From contig NC_060023.1 in NCBI RefSeq assembly GCF_021134715.1, positions 1,054,001-1,118,000 of the forward strand: a stretch of DNA of 64,000 nt, in the 5' to 3' direction. The notes below the pieces were generated by a model, which searched no databases, was not told where the DNA came from, and saw nothing but the letters and a program-made list of their open reading frames with translations. Every line of letters starts with the position of its first letter. Within the stretch, counting starts at the first letter, position 1. The stretch is from Daphnia pulex. Lineage: Eukaryota; Arthropoda; Branchiopoda; Diplostraca; Daphniidae. This document shows, one piece after another, positions 11,105 through 21,872 of the stretch. A program made the position numbers and the translations under genes.

Positions 11105-13015
11105 TTACAATTGATGCGTCGACACTCGGCAGTGACGGCGGGCAAACTTTGTGATTTGCTCGCACAGGAAAACGAAAAAGGAACAGCTGAATCCAATCAG
11201 AAGGACCACAAAGGCGCCAGTCAAGTTCTTGAGGGACAGAGATGAGTGAACTGTGGCTGGTTTCTTACTGTACCCGCTATTGATGTTGGCACTGCACTGG
11301 AGTGGCATTTTGCGGAACCACAATTCCCAGTGATCAATTATTCCAGTTTGTTGCAGTTGCAACATCCTTTCAGACAGAAATTTAAAGAAAAATGCAAAAT
11401 TCAAAAGTAACTGCAATTATTCATTTCACCCCATATTAATGGTGTCGGTGTAGCGACTGTGTTTTTGTAGGGCCATGCCAACAGTCGTACTCATGAAACA
11501 TTCCTTGGCCAATTGTAGACCACATTTCCCGGTTTTTTCGTAATTATCTTTGATGGCATCCAATTGCCCACTTCTCGCCTGCATCTCAAATCAATTAGCA
11601 AGTTTTTAATGGTTGAAATTCTAATTGGGAAAATTATATACATCCGTAAAGACTTTTCTCGATCCCGGGGTCACCAAACTGATGCACTCGGACACCAAAT
11701 TGCAACGGGAATTGGGATTCGAGTTCAGGTTTTTCTTGATTTTTAAAAACACTCCCGTCGCATTGGGATCCTTTATTGGGCCAAATATAATTTCACTTGA
11801 TGTAATATGCCATTCATGATGTTTTAGAAATTCATGAATTGACTATATACCGAAACTAGAATATTCATTGTCGATCCTTTTCTAACGAGCAACTGGATAT
11901 CATTACTATCCAATATGTCGTTGATGGAATTGATAAGCGGGCGATTGACCGGCGCCACGACGTAGGTGAACAATATCGACGTGTAAGCCTGGACGAAGAT
12001 GAAAGCGGCCAGGGTCCAAACGCCAGCCACCAGTCGAAATGGTAGACGTTTTGACGTGCAAGGACCGCCTATAATTATTGGAAATTACATTTCTCAACTG
12101 AATTTAAATTTGTATTAAGGTGAAAACTGAACCTTGCGTAAGCAAGTTGCCGAAAACGTAAAGGTAATGTTTTCCAACTAATGTGCGACGATGGCTCATT
12201 TGCTGTGACGTAAGAGATTGATGTGAGTGGCGGTCCAGGTACCACTGGATTGAATTCAAGACGGCGATGACGCAAATCATAGAAATGGCAATGCCCAACC
12301 AAACCTAGAATATAATAATCATTTCCATTTCGATTGCAATCTAGCTTTTAAAATTAAAGGAATATTAATGCAATCTCCATGTATACCGGCCATTGGTAAG
12401 GTTTGATGACGGCTTTGAAATTAGCGGAATCGTCGTGAACGGCAACGAGGAAATTGTAGCATTCGTAAGCCCATGGCACCAAATCGACGACTTTGATTCG
12501 TTCGTGCGTTGGCGGTACGCCTACGACCAGCAAATCAGATTGCTGAGAAAAAAAAATTACGTTAGTAATTGGTCATTTTCCTCAAATCAAAGGTCAAATT
12601 CCAAATCAGATCAACTTAACGTTTTCGAACAAATAGCTGAAAAGTCCTCGTTCCTTCTTTAGTGGCTCCATTCGATTTTCGGTGACTCTGACCATCTCGT
12701 ATCTAAAAGAAAGAAAAAGATAAACGTCATCTTTTTATAATTTGATTCATTAACTGTCATCACGTGAAATTGAAGCGGGCTGCCAAATAATCGATGATGA
12801 CGCCTCCTTTCAACGGACCTGACAGTCCTTTTGGATTTCCTTCCCATCGAGGCTTCACATATTCTCATTAGAAAAATTAAGCAAAATTATCAGAAAGTTA
12901 ATCATTTTGTTTTTACCCAAACAACGCGGAGGTGTTGGCCATTGAGCGTATTGCACTTTGAGGACGACACAATTAGAATTAACACTAGAATGAAAACTCT
13001 GAAAGGAATTGGCAT
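11105..13015 (-). CDS. IR-C: intact divergent ionotropic receptor
   Basis: A complete receptor of 451 aa in nine exons: 13015-12917, 12852-12764, 12702-12621, 12542-12387, 12304-12133, 12068-11851, 11770-11642, 11578-11430 and 11366-11105. All introns are short and GT-AG with consistent phases. The start ATG precedes a clear signal peptide (VFILVLILIVSS). S1 carries PRWEGNPKGL and YEMVRVTENR; M1 is VWLGIAISMICVIAVL; the pore/M3 exon has YVFGNLLTQ and LVAGVWTLAAFIFVQAYTS; M4 is LTGAFVVLLIGFSCSFFVFL. The iGluR M3 signature SYTANLAAF is replaced by QAYTSILFTYVVAP, as in divergent IRs. It probably acts as a ligand-tuning subunit in chemosensory cells; the ligand is unknown. Confidence 0.92.
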
Positions 13016-13130
13016 TTTCGAAACGCGCTGGCACTCAAACTCAACTAAGACGAGAGTTTCGAGTGAGCTGTTACCTGGCAAATCATTTCTATGTATGTGT
13101 CTAAGTGGTTTCGATCGTCGAAAGTTTACA

Positions 13131-13143
13131 GTCGCGCAGAATC
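13131..13143 (-). promoter_or_regulatory. Shared IR upstream motif GATTCTGCGCGAC (IR-C)
   Basis: A 13-bp sequence about 116 bp upstream of the IR-C start codon. It recurs upstream of IR-D (17181-17193) and IR-E (19802-19814) at similar distances although most of the flanking IR-C sequence has diverged. A regulatory or promoter role is inferred. Confidence 0.4.
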
Positions 13144-13815
13144 GCCGTAACAGATTACCAGTTGACTTTGATTGTCAACTAAATTAGGCTATTCCTCATT
13201 TCGGGAAGAACAGTAATATTAATAGAGATATAAAACCAACAGTCGATGGGAAATCATCCGTTCAATATTAAAATAGCCGTCAATCAATGTTAGAAGAGTC
13301 TAGTCATGGCGACATCCTGCACGTCCATCGGCAGCTTGATCCCATCAGGATCGAGAATTATTTTCGGCTAGACTCCAAGTTGTTCAACTTCCAGCATAGC
13401 AACCGGTAGACTGTCAAATACAAACAACGGAATATTTAAGACGAACAGACTTTCGACCGTCCAACGTCAAACAAGAAATTAGATTCTGATGTTATTCATT
13501 TGAAAAATAACTTTTGCGTCCACGCAACGGCACGATTCAAGTGAATTACCGATCAATGCGCATATTATCCGATCAGAAACGATTCATCATCGCGCATATT
13601 AGGACTATATCGTATGTATTACGTTCAACAGAATTTCGTTTTAGGTCAGTGATTAATACTAAACCGATTCTAAAATCAACCGTATAAAAATCCGACTAAC
13701 TGATTAAAGAAGATAAATGTAGTGACATCTTCCAGAATCGTATAGTCCGCTGGATTATACTGGAACTTGTATTATAATTACTAAGATTGCTGCATAGTTG
13801 GGAAGTCGATCACAC
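13144..13815. other. Spacer between IR-C and IR-D
   Basis: No gene, RNA or repeat recognised. The sequence is AT-rich with short runs resembling the region upstream of IR-B (for example near 13370-13420), consistent with old duplication. Confidence 0.4.
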
Positions 13816-16800
13816 TTAATTGATAGTGGGTTCTTCCGCATTTGTGGGGGATTCCATGACGAGATTGACGACCTTTTTCGTTTTAAACATTTGACGTTGT
13901 GGTACGGAGAAGATGAGTTCGCAAAGAAAGGCCAAAAACGAAAGACTAAATCCAATCAATAGAACGACAAAAGCACCAGTCAAATTTTTAAATGAAATAG
14001 ATGTTTGCGCTTTCTTGTATCCGCTCTTTGTGTTGGCCGTCCCGTACGCGACAGATAGCTTAAAAGTACTTTTTTAAGCTTAGAAAAAACGCAAAAATTT
14101 CGTTTTGTACTAAAGATTTAGTAAGCTTAACTTTGCAACACACAGAACCATGAAATATATAAGCTAAACATAGCTGTTCCCGTGGTGAGCTAAGAATTGC
14201 TGTTTTTTCTGAAGCTTGATTCAGCTTACTCTCATCTATCCTAGAAAAAAAGGGGAAATAAAGAAATGGCGCGCGCGCACCTTTCTCTAAGCTTAACTAA
14301 GCTAACTTTTATATTGCTAAGCTTTTTCGTAAATTCTGGGTCACCTATCCAATTGCTGATGTGATGAGGGGTTGCTGCGTTCTTTGTTGACGGTCACCGT
14401 TGGTCCTGATGTGGCATTATTTGATATGTTAAAATTCTCAATAATGAATACTGCCAAAATTACACCAGATATATTTTTCTCTTCTCTTCTTTTTCTCTTT
14501 CCCTTAATCCTTTTAATGCATCGTTATCACTTATTACTTTTAACATTGTTCTTATTGAATATATATCTCGATGTAAATTTAGCCTTTAGTTGATATGGCG
14601 CAGGTAGTTGAAAAGCGCAGGGTATATCCGTAAGAAATAAGACTATCAAATAGTCAATTTATCGGTAAAAATAATAATTTACATTGTAGAATCTAGATTA
14701 AGAGTGCATATGATGTACATATTGATTGCAGCATATGCTGATTATTAATTAGGAGAAAAGTTAGCTGTTTTCGGCTGTTTTCAGGTTATATAATCGTTAC
14801 TTTTCTAATCATAGCATAGAATAAGCTTACATTAACTTAAGAATTATATAGCATAAAATCAAAAAGAAAATCTTAGCTGTTTTCAGCTGAATTTTTCCCT
14901 AGATGATAAAACGAAAGCTTGTCCAAGCTTTTATTTTCATTACTTTTATTATTTTAAGTAACTTTAAGGTGAATCCGGGTGAATCAAAACCAAGGAAGAA
15001 AAAGTAAAAGTAAGTTCAAGCTTACTAAAAAAAAGTATGACCTGAGTTTAAGTCTGCTTGGTAAAATATAAGTAATTTTCAGCTTAATAAAGCTTGAAAA
15101 CAAACATCATCGACGGAATAAAAAAAATCTAGCTACGTTGAGCAAAACAAACCTAACTCTTGGGCTACTATATGAAATATAAGCTAATGTAAGCTAACGT
15201 AAGCTTGGGAATCGGGGAAAAAAATAAAAAAGCACTTTTAAGCTATCTGTCGCGTACGGGGTACATGGGCTGGATGGATGGAATTTCAAGTCCCAGTAGT
15301 CCATCAATCCACTTTGTTGTAGCTCCATTATCCTGTAACGAAATAACCGCATAATATTTTTCAGAAAGATGTTCGATGGAAGAATTTGACGGATATAGTG
15401 AATATACCCTCTGTTGATGATGTCAGTGTAGCGACTGTTTTTCTGTAGGGCTATCGACACAAAGACAGTCAGAAAGGATTCGCTGGCTAATTGCATATCG
15501 CATTTTTTAGTTTGATCAAAGTGCCTTTTGATGACTTCCAGCTGGGGACTATGCGCCTTTTGAATTCATAACAATCTTTGATTAATTAAACGCATTATTT
15601 TTTAATGTTTGTTAACCTAGCGAATAAATCGTCGTGATTTCATAATTACATCGGCAAAGGTGTTTTTCGATCCGGGCTTGATCATATTGATGCACTCTGA
15701 TATGAAATTGCACTGGGAATTTGGGAACGAGTTCAGTTTTTTCCTCAATTTCAATAAGATTCCAGTCGCGTTGGGATCCTATTGCCACCAGACAATTTTT
15801 TAAATTAATGGAATTAATGTTAAGAAATAATCATATAGGGAACTTACCGATATAAACTGATTCAAAGTCGATCCTTTTCTTACAAAGAACTGAATATCGT
15901 TGTGTTCAACAATGTCGTAAACGGATTTGATCAGCGGCTGATTGATCGGGGTCACGATGTAAGTGAATAATATCGACGTGTACGCCTGGACAAAGATAAA
16001 AGCGGCCAAACACCAAACGCCAGCCACAAAACGATAAGATAAACGATTCGATCTGCAGTGCCCACCTGCAATGAAATACTTTCAACGTATTTCTCTTCTT
16101 ACAGTTAACGGAATAAAAATTGTGACCAAACCTTGTGACATCAAATTGCCGAAAACGTAGATGTAATGTTTTCCAGCTCGTCTTACGTAATAAAGCCAAC
16201 CCCTTTGAGTTATTTTCCCATTGTTGGGTACTTTAGAAGGGCTAATCTCACATAGGGAACGATAATCCAGATAAAATTCCAATAATTGTAAAATAATTAT
16301 GACGAAGATAATCGAAATGGCAAGTCCCAACCAAACCTGTACATCCGCAAATTGCGAAAGATCAAATGGGAGCTAAGATGACGTAATAATCAATTCTATT
16401 TACCGGCCATTGGAATGGTTTGATGACGGCGTTGATATTGGCCGTGTCACCTTGGACAGGTATGAGGAACCGATAAGGTTCAAAAGCCATTGGTGTCGTC
16501 ACATCTACAACTTTAAAACGTCCGTGTGTCAGCCCCACGCCGATAACCAACAAGTCACATTGCTGCGAAAACATAATAATTAATTAATTTCCAGTTTAAT
16601 CACAAACATTATTACTAATCCCAACATTATCCCACAAATAGTTGAAAAGTCCTCGTTCCTTTCCCTGTGGCTCCAGTCTGTTCTCTGTGACTCTCACCAT
16701 TTCGTACCTAGTAGAAAATTCATTTAGAAATACTTTGGGACCACAAATTAGGTGTGTTTATCACTTACGTGAAATTAAATCGTTCTGCAAAGGTCTCGAT

Positions 16801-17053
16801 GATAACGCCACCTTTGACTGGGCCTGTAAGTCCCGGAGGATTCCCCTTCCAGCGAGGCTAAAATAAAGAAAAATATTATTTGATAGAAATTCGAATTCAA
16901 ACAATTATTTTGCGGTGATAAATAATTTTTAAATACCCAAATGACCCGGAGATGTTGGCCATCAAGTGTGTTGGAATGCCATGACGACACCAGCGGGAGA
17001 TTCTGAATTTGGTAGCAAAATATCAAAATGAAGAGCGTGAAAAGACGGAACAT
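13816..17053 (-). CDS. IR-D: divergent ionotropic receptor interrupted by a transposon
   Basis: Nine-exon receptor on the minus strand: 17053-16937, 16857-16769, 16707-16626, 16562-16404, 16336-16132, 16065-15848, 15778-15650, 15556-15408 and a last exon from 15332. A signal peptide (FTLFILIFCYQIQNLPLV), S1, M1 (LGLAISIIFVIIILQLL), pore/M3 (RFVAGVWCLAAFIFVQAYTS) and S2 are intact. The last exon is split at 15261 by a 1,220-bp element. Read through it, translation stops at 15194 before M4, giving about 428 aa. Beyond the element (14038-13816) the exon resumes with TANTKSGYKK, M4 (LTGAFVVLLIGFSLSFLAFL) and a tail ending EEPTIN, with no other damage. Without the element and one GT the frame gives 480 aa. 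Loss of M4 should abolish channel function in this allele. Confidence 0.88.
14041..15260. mobile_element. Non-autonomous TIR transposon rich in AAGCTTA motifs
   Basis: A 1,220-bp insertion with terminal inverted repeats of about 36 bp (14041-14076 and 15225-15260, starting CCCGTACGCGACAGATAGC) and one or two mismatches. It is flanked by GT on both sides, so the target duplication is 2 bp or hidden in the GTAC target. There is no coding sequence. The interior contains many copies of AAGCTTA, TAAGCTAA and TTAGCTG on both strands, denser toward the ends, resembling the subterminal repeats that some transposases bind. The superfamily is not assigned. Confidence 0.85.
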
Positions 17054-17180
17054 TCTGCTGAACGGTGGTTATGCAAGACGATGACTTTCAAACTAATTGT
17101 TTTGTGTATACTGCAGGTAGTCTCATGTAGTTGAGCAGTTGAGAGTGCATATGTTGAAACCATGGGAAATCTCTGAAACC

Positions 17181-17193
17181 GTCGCGCAGAATC
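17181..17193 (-). promoter_or_regulatory. Shared IR upstream motif GATTCTGCGCGAC (IR-D)
   Basis: Lies about 128 bp upstream of the IR-D start. Around it IR-D and IR-E share further sequence (TTCAGAGATTT and TTGCAGAGATTT follow the motif). Confidence 0.4.
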
Positions 17194-19275
17194 TATCTCT
17201 AAACAAAAAGCTAGTTCATCTCGTCAACGGGCCCCCCAATCACATCTTGAATATTAAATGGGTTCTAAACTTTGGAATTTATTATGTATTGGAGTCTGTA
17301 CTGCTCATCAAAGAACGAAGGTACCGATAGTTCCATAAACCCTCGTAGGTTAAGTAGATTAGTATTTTAGTAGTCGCTGTAGTTTTAGTTTGTTTGTGGG
17401 TTCGAACCCCACATCTGGTATGATGGTGATTCATTTTATCATTTCGAATTACAATTGCTATTCGTGTATAACACGATCGATTGCATCCGCAGATCCGCTT
17501 GGCAACAACAGCACTCCGGCAGAGTTGGATCCACGATTCATATTTCTGCCACTAGATGTCGAACTCCAGATTCCGCTGCCGAGCAAGAAGATGCTTCGTT
17601 ACAGATTTAGCGGTTGACCGGATGTTTGTCTTCAAAACATGCTGCAAAACCAAAAGTTCGTGACTTCGTGTCAATTTTTCCATTTGATCTTGTTTGTCAA
17701 GCAGATAACTTAAAATATTTATTGTTTATTCTCTAAATTGAAGCAGTTTTGTTGTGGAGTTTCTAGTAATTGTTTTTATCACTGAGCAGTGAGCGAGTGA
17801 TGTGGGAAGGAAGCAGATTGCGAATGAGTGTATAATAACTAATAAGACGTGGGCATCAGGAACAGAAGATTATGGGGACAAATCTTAAGCTCCTAGTTGA
17901 TAATCTCGGCTTCAAAATCTATTGCACCATTTAAACAAAGGAAAGCAATGTTGATGGTGTAGTCTTATAAGTTCTCATGGGGTCTCGTCTCATCTGAAAC
18001 AAATTACAGGTCAATGTTGCCTGGGATTTTAATAAATCACACTTTTATACAGTTGCACAAAATACAATGCTGATAATGATGGCCATCCGAACATCATTTT
18101 TGGTCAGTTACGTGTCAAGTTCTTCTCTGGCTGTCCAATTTAAAGGTGATATATAATTTAGATTTTGATGAAGTTATCCTATTGTATTGTAATGCTGTTG
18201 TCATTTCCTAAAAACAAAATTTGAATCACGCCACTGAACTCGTTTGTTCCCAGCCTCAATCGCCGTCAATTCTCATGGGTTCCTCCGCCATCATAATCTA
18301 ATACTGTTCTTACACTATTCTAGTAAGGTGAAGTATTACGATGTAGCATTGAACATATTAGAATTATAATTGTCAAGTAATTTTATCCAGTAGTGTTGTA
18401 AATAGCAGCGCAATGTTATGGATTTTCGGGAAATCTGCTTCTTCCGCTGCTTGTTTTTCTACATTTCTTGTTGGCAAAATTATTCTACCTCAAAGAAAAT
18501 AAACTTATCAACTTGTTGTTTGCAGGATGGAAATGCAGATCTTTGACTTTACTTTGAGGAAATATTTTAAGGTATGCAAATTCACATTTATTTCTGATAG
18601 AACTTAAGAATTCTCTCGTTTATAGTGCATGCATTGATTCAAGAAAATGGTTCATTCCACTTGAGAAGTCCAAGTTAAAGCCACTATTACTTATCTACCT
18701 ACCTTAGCACCTTGATTAGGAACGGTAATCTCTACTGGGTTACATTTACTGTTTGTTTAATCGCAGCCAACACCCGGAGCCCAGTATCTCTTTATACCGA
18801 AACAATTTCGCGCCAACCTCAACTGGTAAATTCATATTTATTTTTTGATGGGGGCTCATTATCCCTCCCAGAAGGGAATCGGAGGCGTTCATCTTTGAAA
18901 TGTTAATGGAAGCCAATGCCAAGTCACTGCCTCCAAATGGTAGACGTTGGAACCATTTTCTTTTTTTGTCGCTTCACCAGATACTACTATATTTAAAAAC
19001 ATCTCCTTTCGCTTCTTCACATCGGGTAATTGCTCTTTTAGCTAACAACATTTATTGCTAATATGCTATATTCCTTTTTTTTTAAGTCGGGATTTTCAGA
19101 CATCACAGGGATTGTTACCTTTGTGCCTGTTTCGCAGTTGCGTTGGTTCGTTACCACAACTTATCGATAAGGTTAACTTCTATCGGATTTGGTTAGCGAT
19201 AGAAAGCATAATTTTATTTTTTTTTATTTTACGCAAATGAATGGACGTAAACAATCAAATCAGCGCTACATTAAC
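17194..19275. other. Gene-poor interval between IR-D and IR-E
   Basis: No gene recognised. Positions 17640-18010 are similar to 22440-22810 (markers ATATTTATTGTTTATT, AGACGTGG, CATCAGGAA, GTCTTATAAGT and GGTCTC in the same order), indicating a duplicated block. Open frames at 17390-17617 and 18712-18906 have no family resemblance. Confidence 0.4.
17396..17419 (+). pseudogene. tRNA-Leu 3' end fragment
   Basis: The T arm and acceptor end of the local tRNA-Leu (GTGGGTTCGAACCCCACA then TCTGGT), with one substitution. The 5' two thirds are absent, so it is a fragment and not a gene. Confidence 0.75.
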
Positions 19276-19357
19276 ACCAGGTTGGCCGAGTGGTTAAGGC
19301 GCCAGACTTAAGATCTGGTCTCTGTATAGAGACGTGGGTTCGAACCCCACACCTGGT
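19276..19357 (+). tRNA. tRNA-Leu(UAA)
   Basis: An 82-nt copy identical to the reverse complement of 10826-10907, with anticodon TAA in the loop CTTAAGA and intact A box and B box (GGTTCGAAC). Both copies lie upstream of, and on the same strand as, an IR gene (IR-E here, IR-B for the other). Confidence 0.97.
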
Positions 19358-19801
19358 ATTGGTGATAGGTTATTTGTTTGCTGAGATCACGTCTATACGT
19401 CCCGCCAGTCGTACAAGCTTTTCTCTATCGATCCCCCTAGATAGCGGCCATGATTTCTTCTTAGCAACAATAGAATCCCAATTGTTGTTATGCCCGAAAT
19501 ACTTCATTAACTGTTTTGAAGTCTGAACTTGGCAATGCCCACCATTACGAAGTCTTCATGTCTGAGAAAACAGCATAGTATATTGGCAGAGCTCTGATAA
19601 TATAAGTTTGTTGATGTTGCCTCGGTCCCTACGAGACTTTTACCGGGAAATCAACGACTGCGGACTTTGATTGAGCAGGACCTTCCTTATACATAATCAA
19701 TTCGCAAGTTTAGAGCACACTAGTTCTATGTGAACTTTGTCAATGTGGAGCCAATTAACCGATAGGTTCTGCTGGGTATTTGAATTGGGATACAGGGAAT
19801 A

Positions 19802-19814
19802 GATTCTGCGCGAC
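19802..19814 (+). promoter_or_regulatory. Shared IR upstream motif GATTCTGCGCGAC (IR-E)
   Basis: Lies about 130 bp upstream of the IR-E start, in the same orientation relative to the gene as in IR-C and IR-D. Confidence 0.4.
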
Positions 19815-19943
19815 GTTTGCAGAGATTTTGAATTGTTTCAAAATACACTCGCGATTGGTAGCCAGGGATATAATTGCTGTGAAAATAGAAAGAAACTGCA
19901 TCACTTCGTTTTAGGCAGCTAATGACCACCGTCCAGTCTCAGA

Positions 19944-21872
19944 ATGTCTTTCTTTTTCACGCTCCTCATTTTTATTATTTGCTTCCAAATTCAGAATGAT
20001 CCGCTGGTGTCGTCGTCGCATTTGAATACACTCAATGGCCAACATCTCCAGGTCATTTGGGTAGGCTATGGTTGATAGTTTTACACATTCACTATTGTAA
20101 TCAAAATTTACTTTACACAATTTAGCCTCGCTGGAAGGGAAACCCCAAAGGACTTACGGGTCCGATCACCGGTGGCATATTTCTCGATACCTTGGCAGAT
20201 CGTTTGAATTTCACGTAAATGTTTGACAGCTTTGTTGTCCCAAAATGATTTCCATTTAAATTTTCTTGTAGGTACGAGATGGTGAGAGTCACAGAGAACA
20301 GGTTAGAACCACAGGGAAAAGAACGAGGACTTTTTAACTATTTGTGGAATCAAGTTGAGTGTGATCTTCATTTCACTATATGTTAATGTTGCTGAATTAA
20401 TTCTCTGTTTTTTGTAGCAAAGTGACTTGCTAGTCGTAGGAGTGACTCTGTCACTTGCGCGTTCTGAAGTTGTAGATTTGTCGGTGCCTTGGATTTTCGA
20501 AACTTATGCTTTTCTCATCCCAGTTCAAGATGACACGGCAAACATCAACGGAGTCGTCAAACCATTTCAATGGCCGGTATTATTTTATTCAGTGTTATTT
20601 AAATATTTACTTAGTGTGGTAGTGGACGACTGCACTAGTAATAATAATGATTGTTGAATAGGTTTGGTTGGGCTTAATCGTTTCGGTTGTTTGCGTCACT
20701 GCCGCTTTGATTTTAGTGGATAGACCTTTTAAAAAAACCAGGAGCGCAAACTTGATCAGGGACCGTGAACACACTGCTAAGAGGAAAAGCGGTCGAGCTG
20801 GAAAACAATATCTTTATGTATTTGGAAATTTGATGTCACAAAGTTAGACAGATTAACTTTTTTTTTTAAATGAATTTAAGAGAGATAAATTGACATTGAC
20901 TTTGCAATAGGTGGTCCCTGTACGTCGAAACGTCTGTCATTTCGACTGGTCGCTGGCGTTTGGACCCTGGCCGCTTTCATTTTCGTCCAGGCATACAATT
21001 CGATATTATTCACCTACGTAGTGTCACCAGTTAATCAGCCCCTGATCAATTCGGTCTATGACATTATTGAGCGTAACGATGTCCAGCTGCTTACTCGAAA
21101 AGGCTCCTCTATGAATATTCTTGTTTCGGTAAGTTTATGAACAATTTTAGTGAACAACGTTTGCGTCGGCGTAAAAGTCCTCATTGTGGCAATAGAATCC
21201 TAACGCGACGCCAATCTATATTAAACTGAAGAAAAAACTGGACACATTCCCCAATTCCAGATGCAATTTGGTATCAGAGTGCATCAATTTGATCACACCC
21301 GGATCAAGAAACACCTTTGTCGATGTATGTATACTTGTATAGTTATGATACATTTTTAAAAACACAAATATATTCTATCATGCAATACAAAATATCTAGG
21401 GGAGATCTGCACATCTGGAAACTATTAAAAAAAAATTTGAAGAAACCAAAAGATGCGACCTCCAATTGGCAAAGGAACCTTTCTTGGGTGGATATGCGTC
21501 ATTTGCACTGCAGAAAAACAGCCGCTACACCGACACTATTAACAAGGGGTAACTTTAAGCTTTCAATCACTACTGACTACTACTGACTGCGGACTAATAA
21601 TGCTAAATTGTTTCTCAATCGTTTTGTCATGTGCAAGAGTGTTGGAGCTTCTACAAACGGGAATAATCGATAAATGGGACAGGTCATTCCACCCAATGCC
21701 TCGTCAATGTATGGCCAACGGCATCAACAGCGGAAAAAAGAGACAAGAAACCAAAAATTTGTCCATTTCACTAAAAAATTTGACTGGAGCCTTTGTCGTT
21801 TATTTTGTAGGATTTAGTTTATCTTGTCTCACTTTTCTTTTTGAGCTTATCATTTCTACAGCTCAACGCTAA
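19944..21872 (+). CDS. IR-E: intact divergent ionotropic receptor
   Basis: A complete 452-aa receptor on the plus strand, opposite to its four paralogues. Exons: 19944-20060, 20126-20214, 20272-20353, 20418-20576, 20662-20842, 20911-21128, 21196-21324, 21400-21548 and 21638-21872. All junctions are GT-AG, with phases matching IR-B, -C and -D. The start ATG leads a signal peptide (FFFTLLIFIICFQIQ). S1 has PRWKGNPKGLTGP and RYEMVRVTENRLEPQGK, then M1 VWLGLIVSVVCVTAAL, pore/M3 LVAGVWTLAAFIFVQAYNS, S2 with NPNATP and PNSRCNLVSECINLITPGS, and M4 near the C terminus. Exon 5 ends CAAA|GTTAG, so the codon at the next junction encodes Ser instead of Gly. It probably tunes a chemosensory channel; the ligand is unknown. 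Confidence 0.92.
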
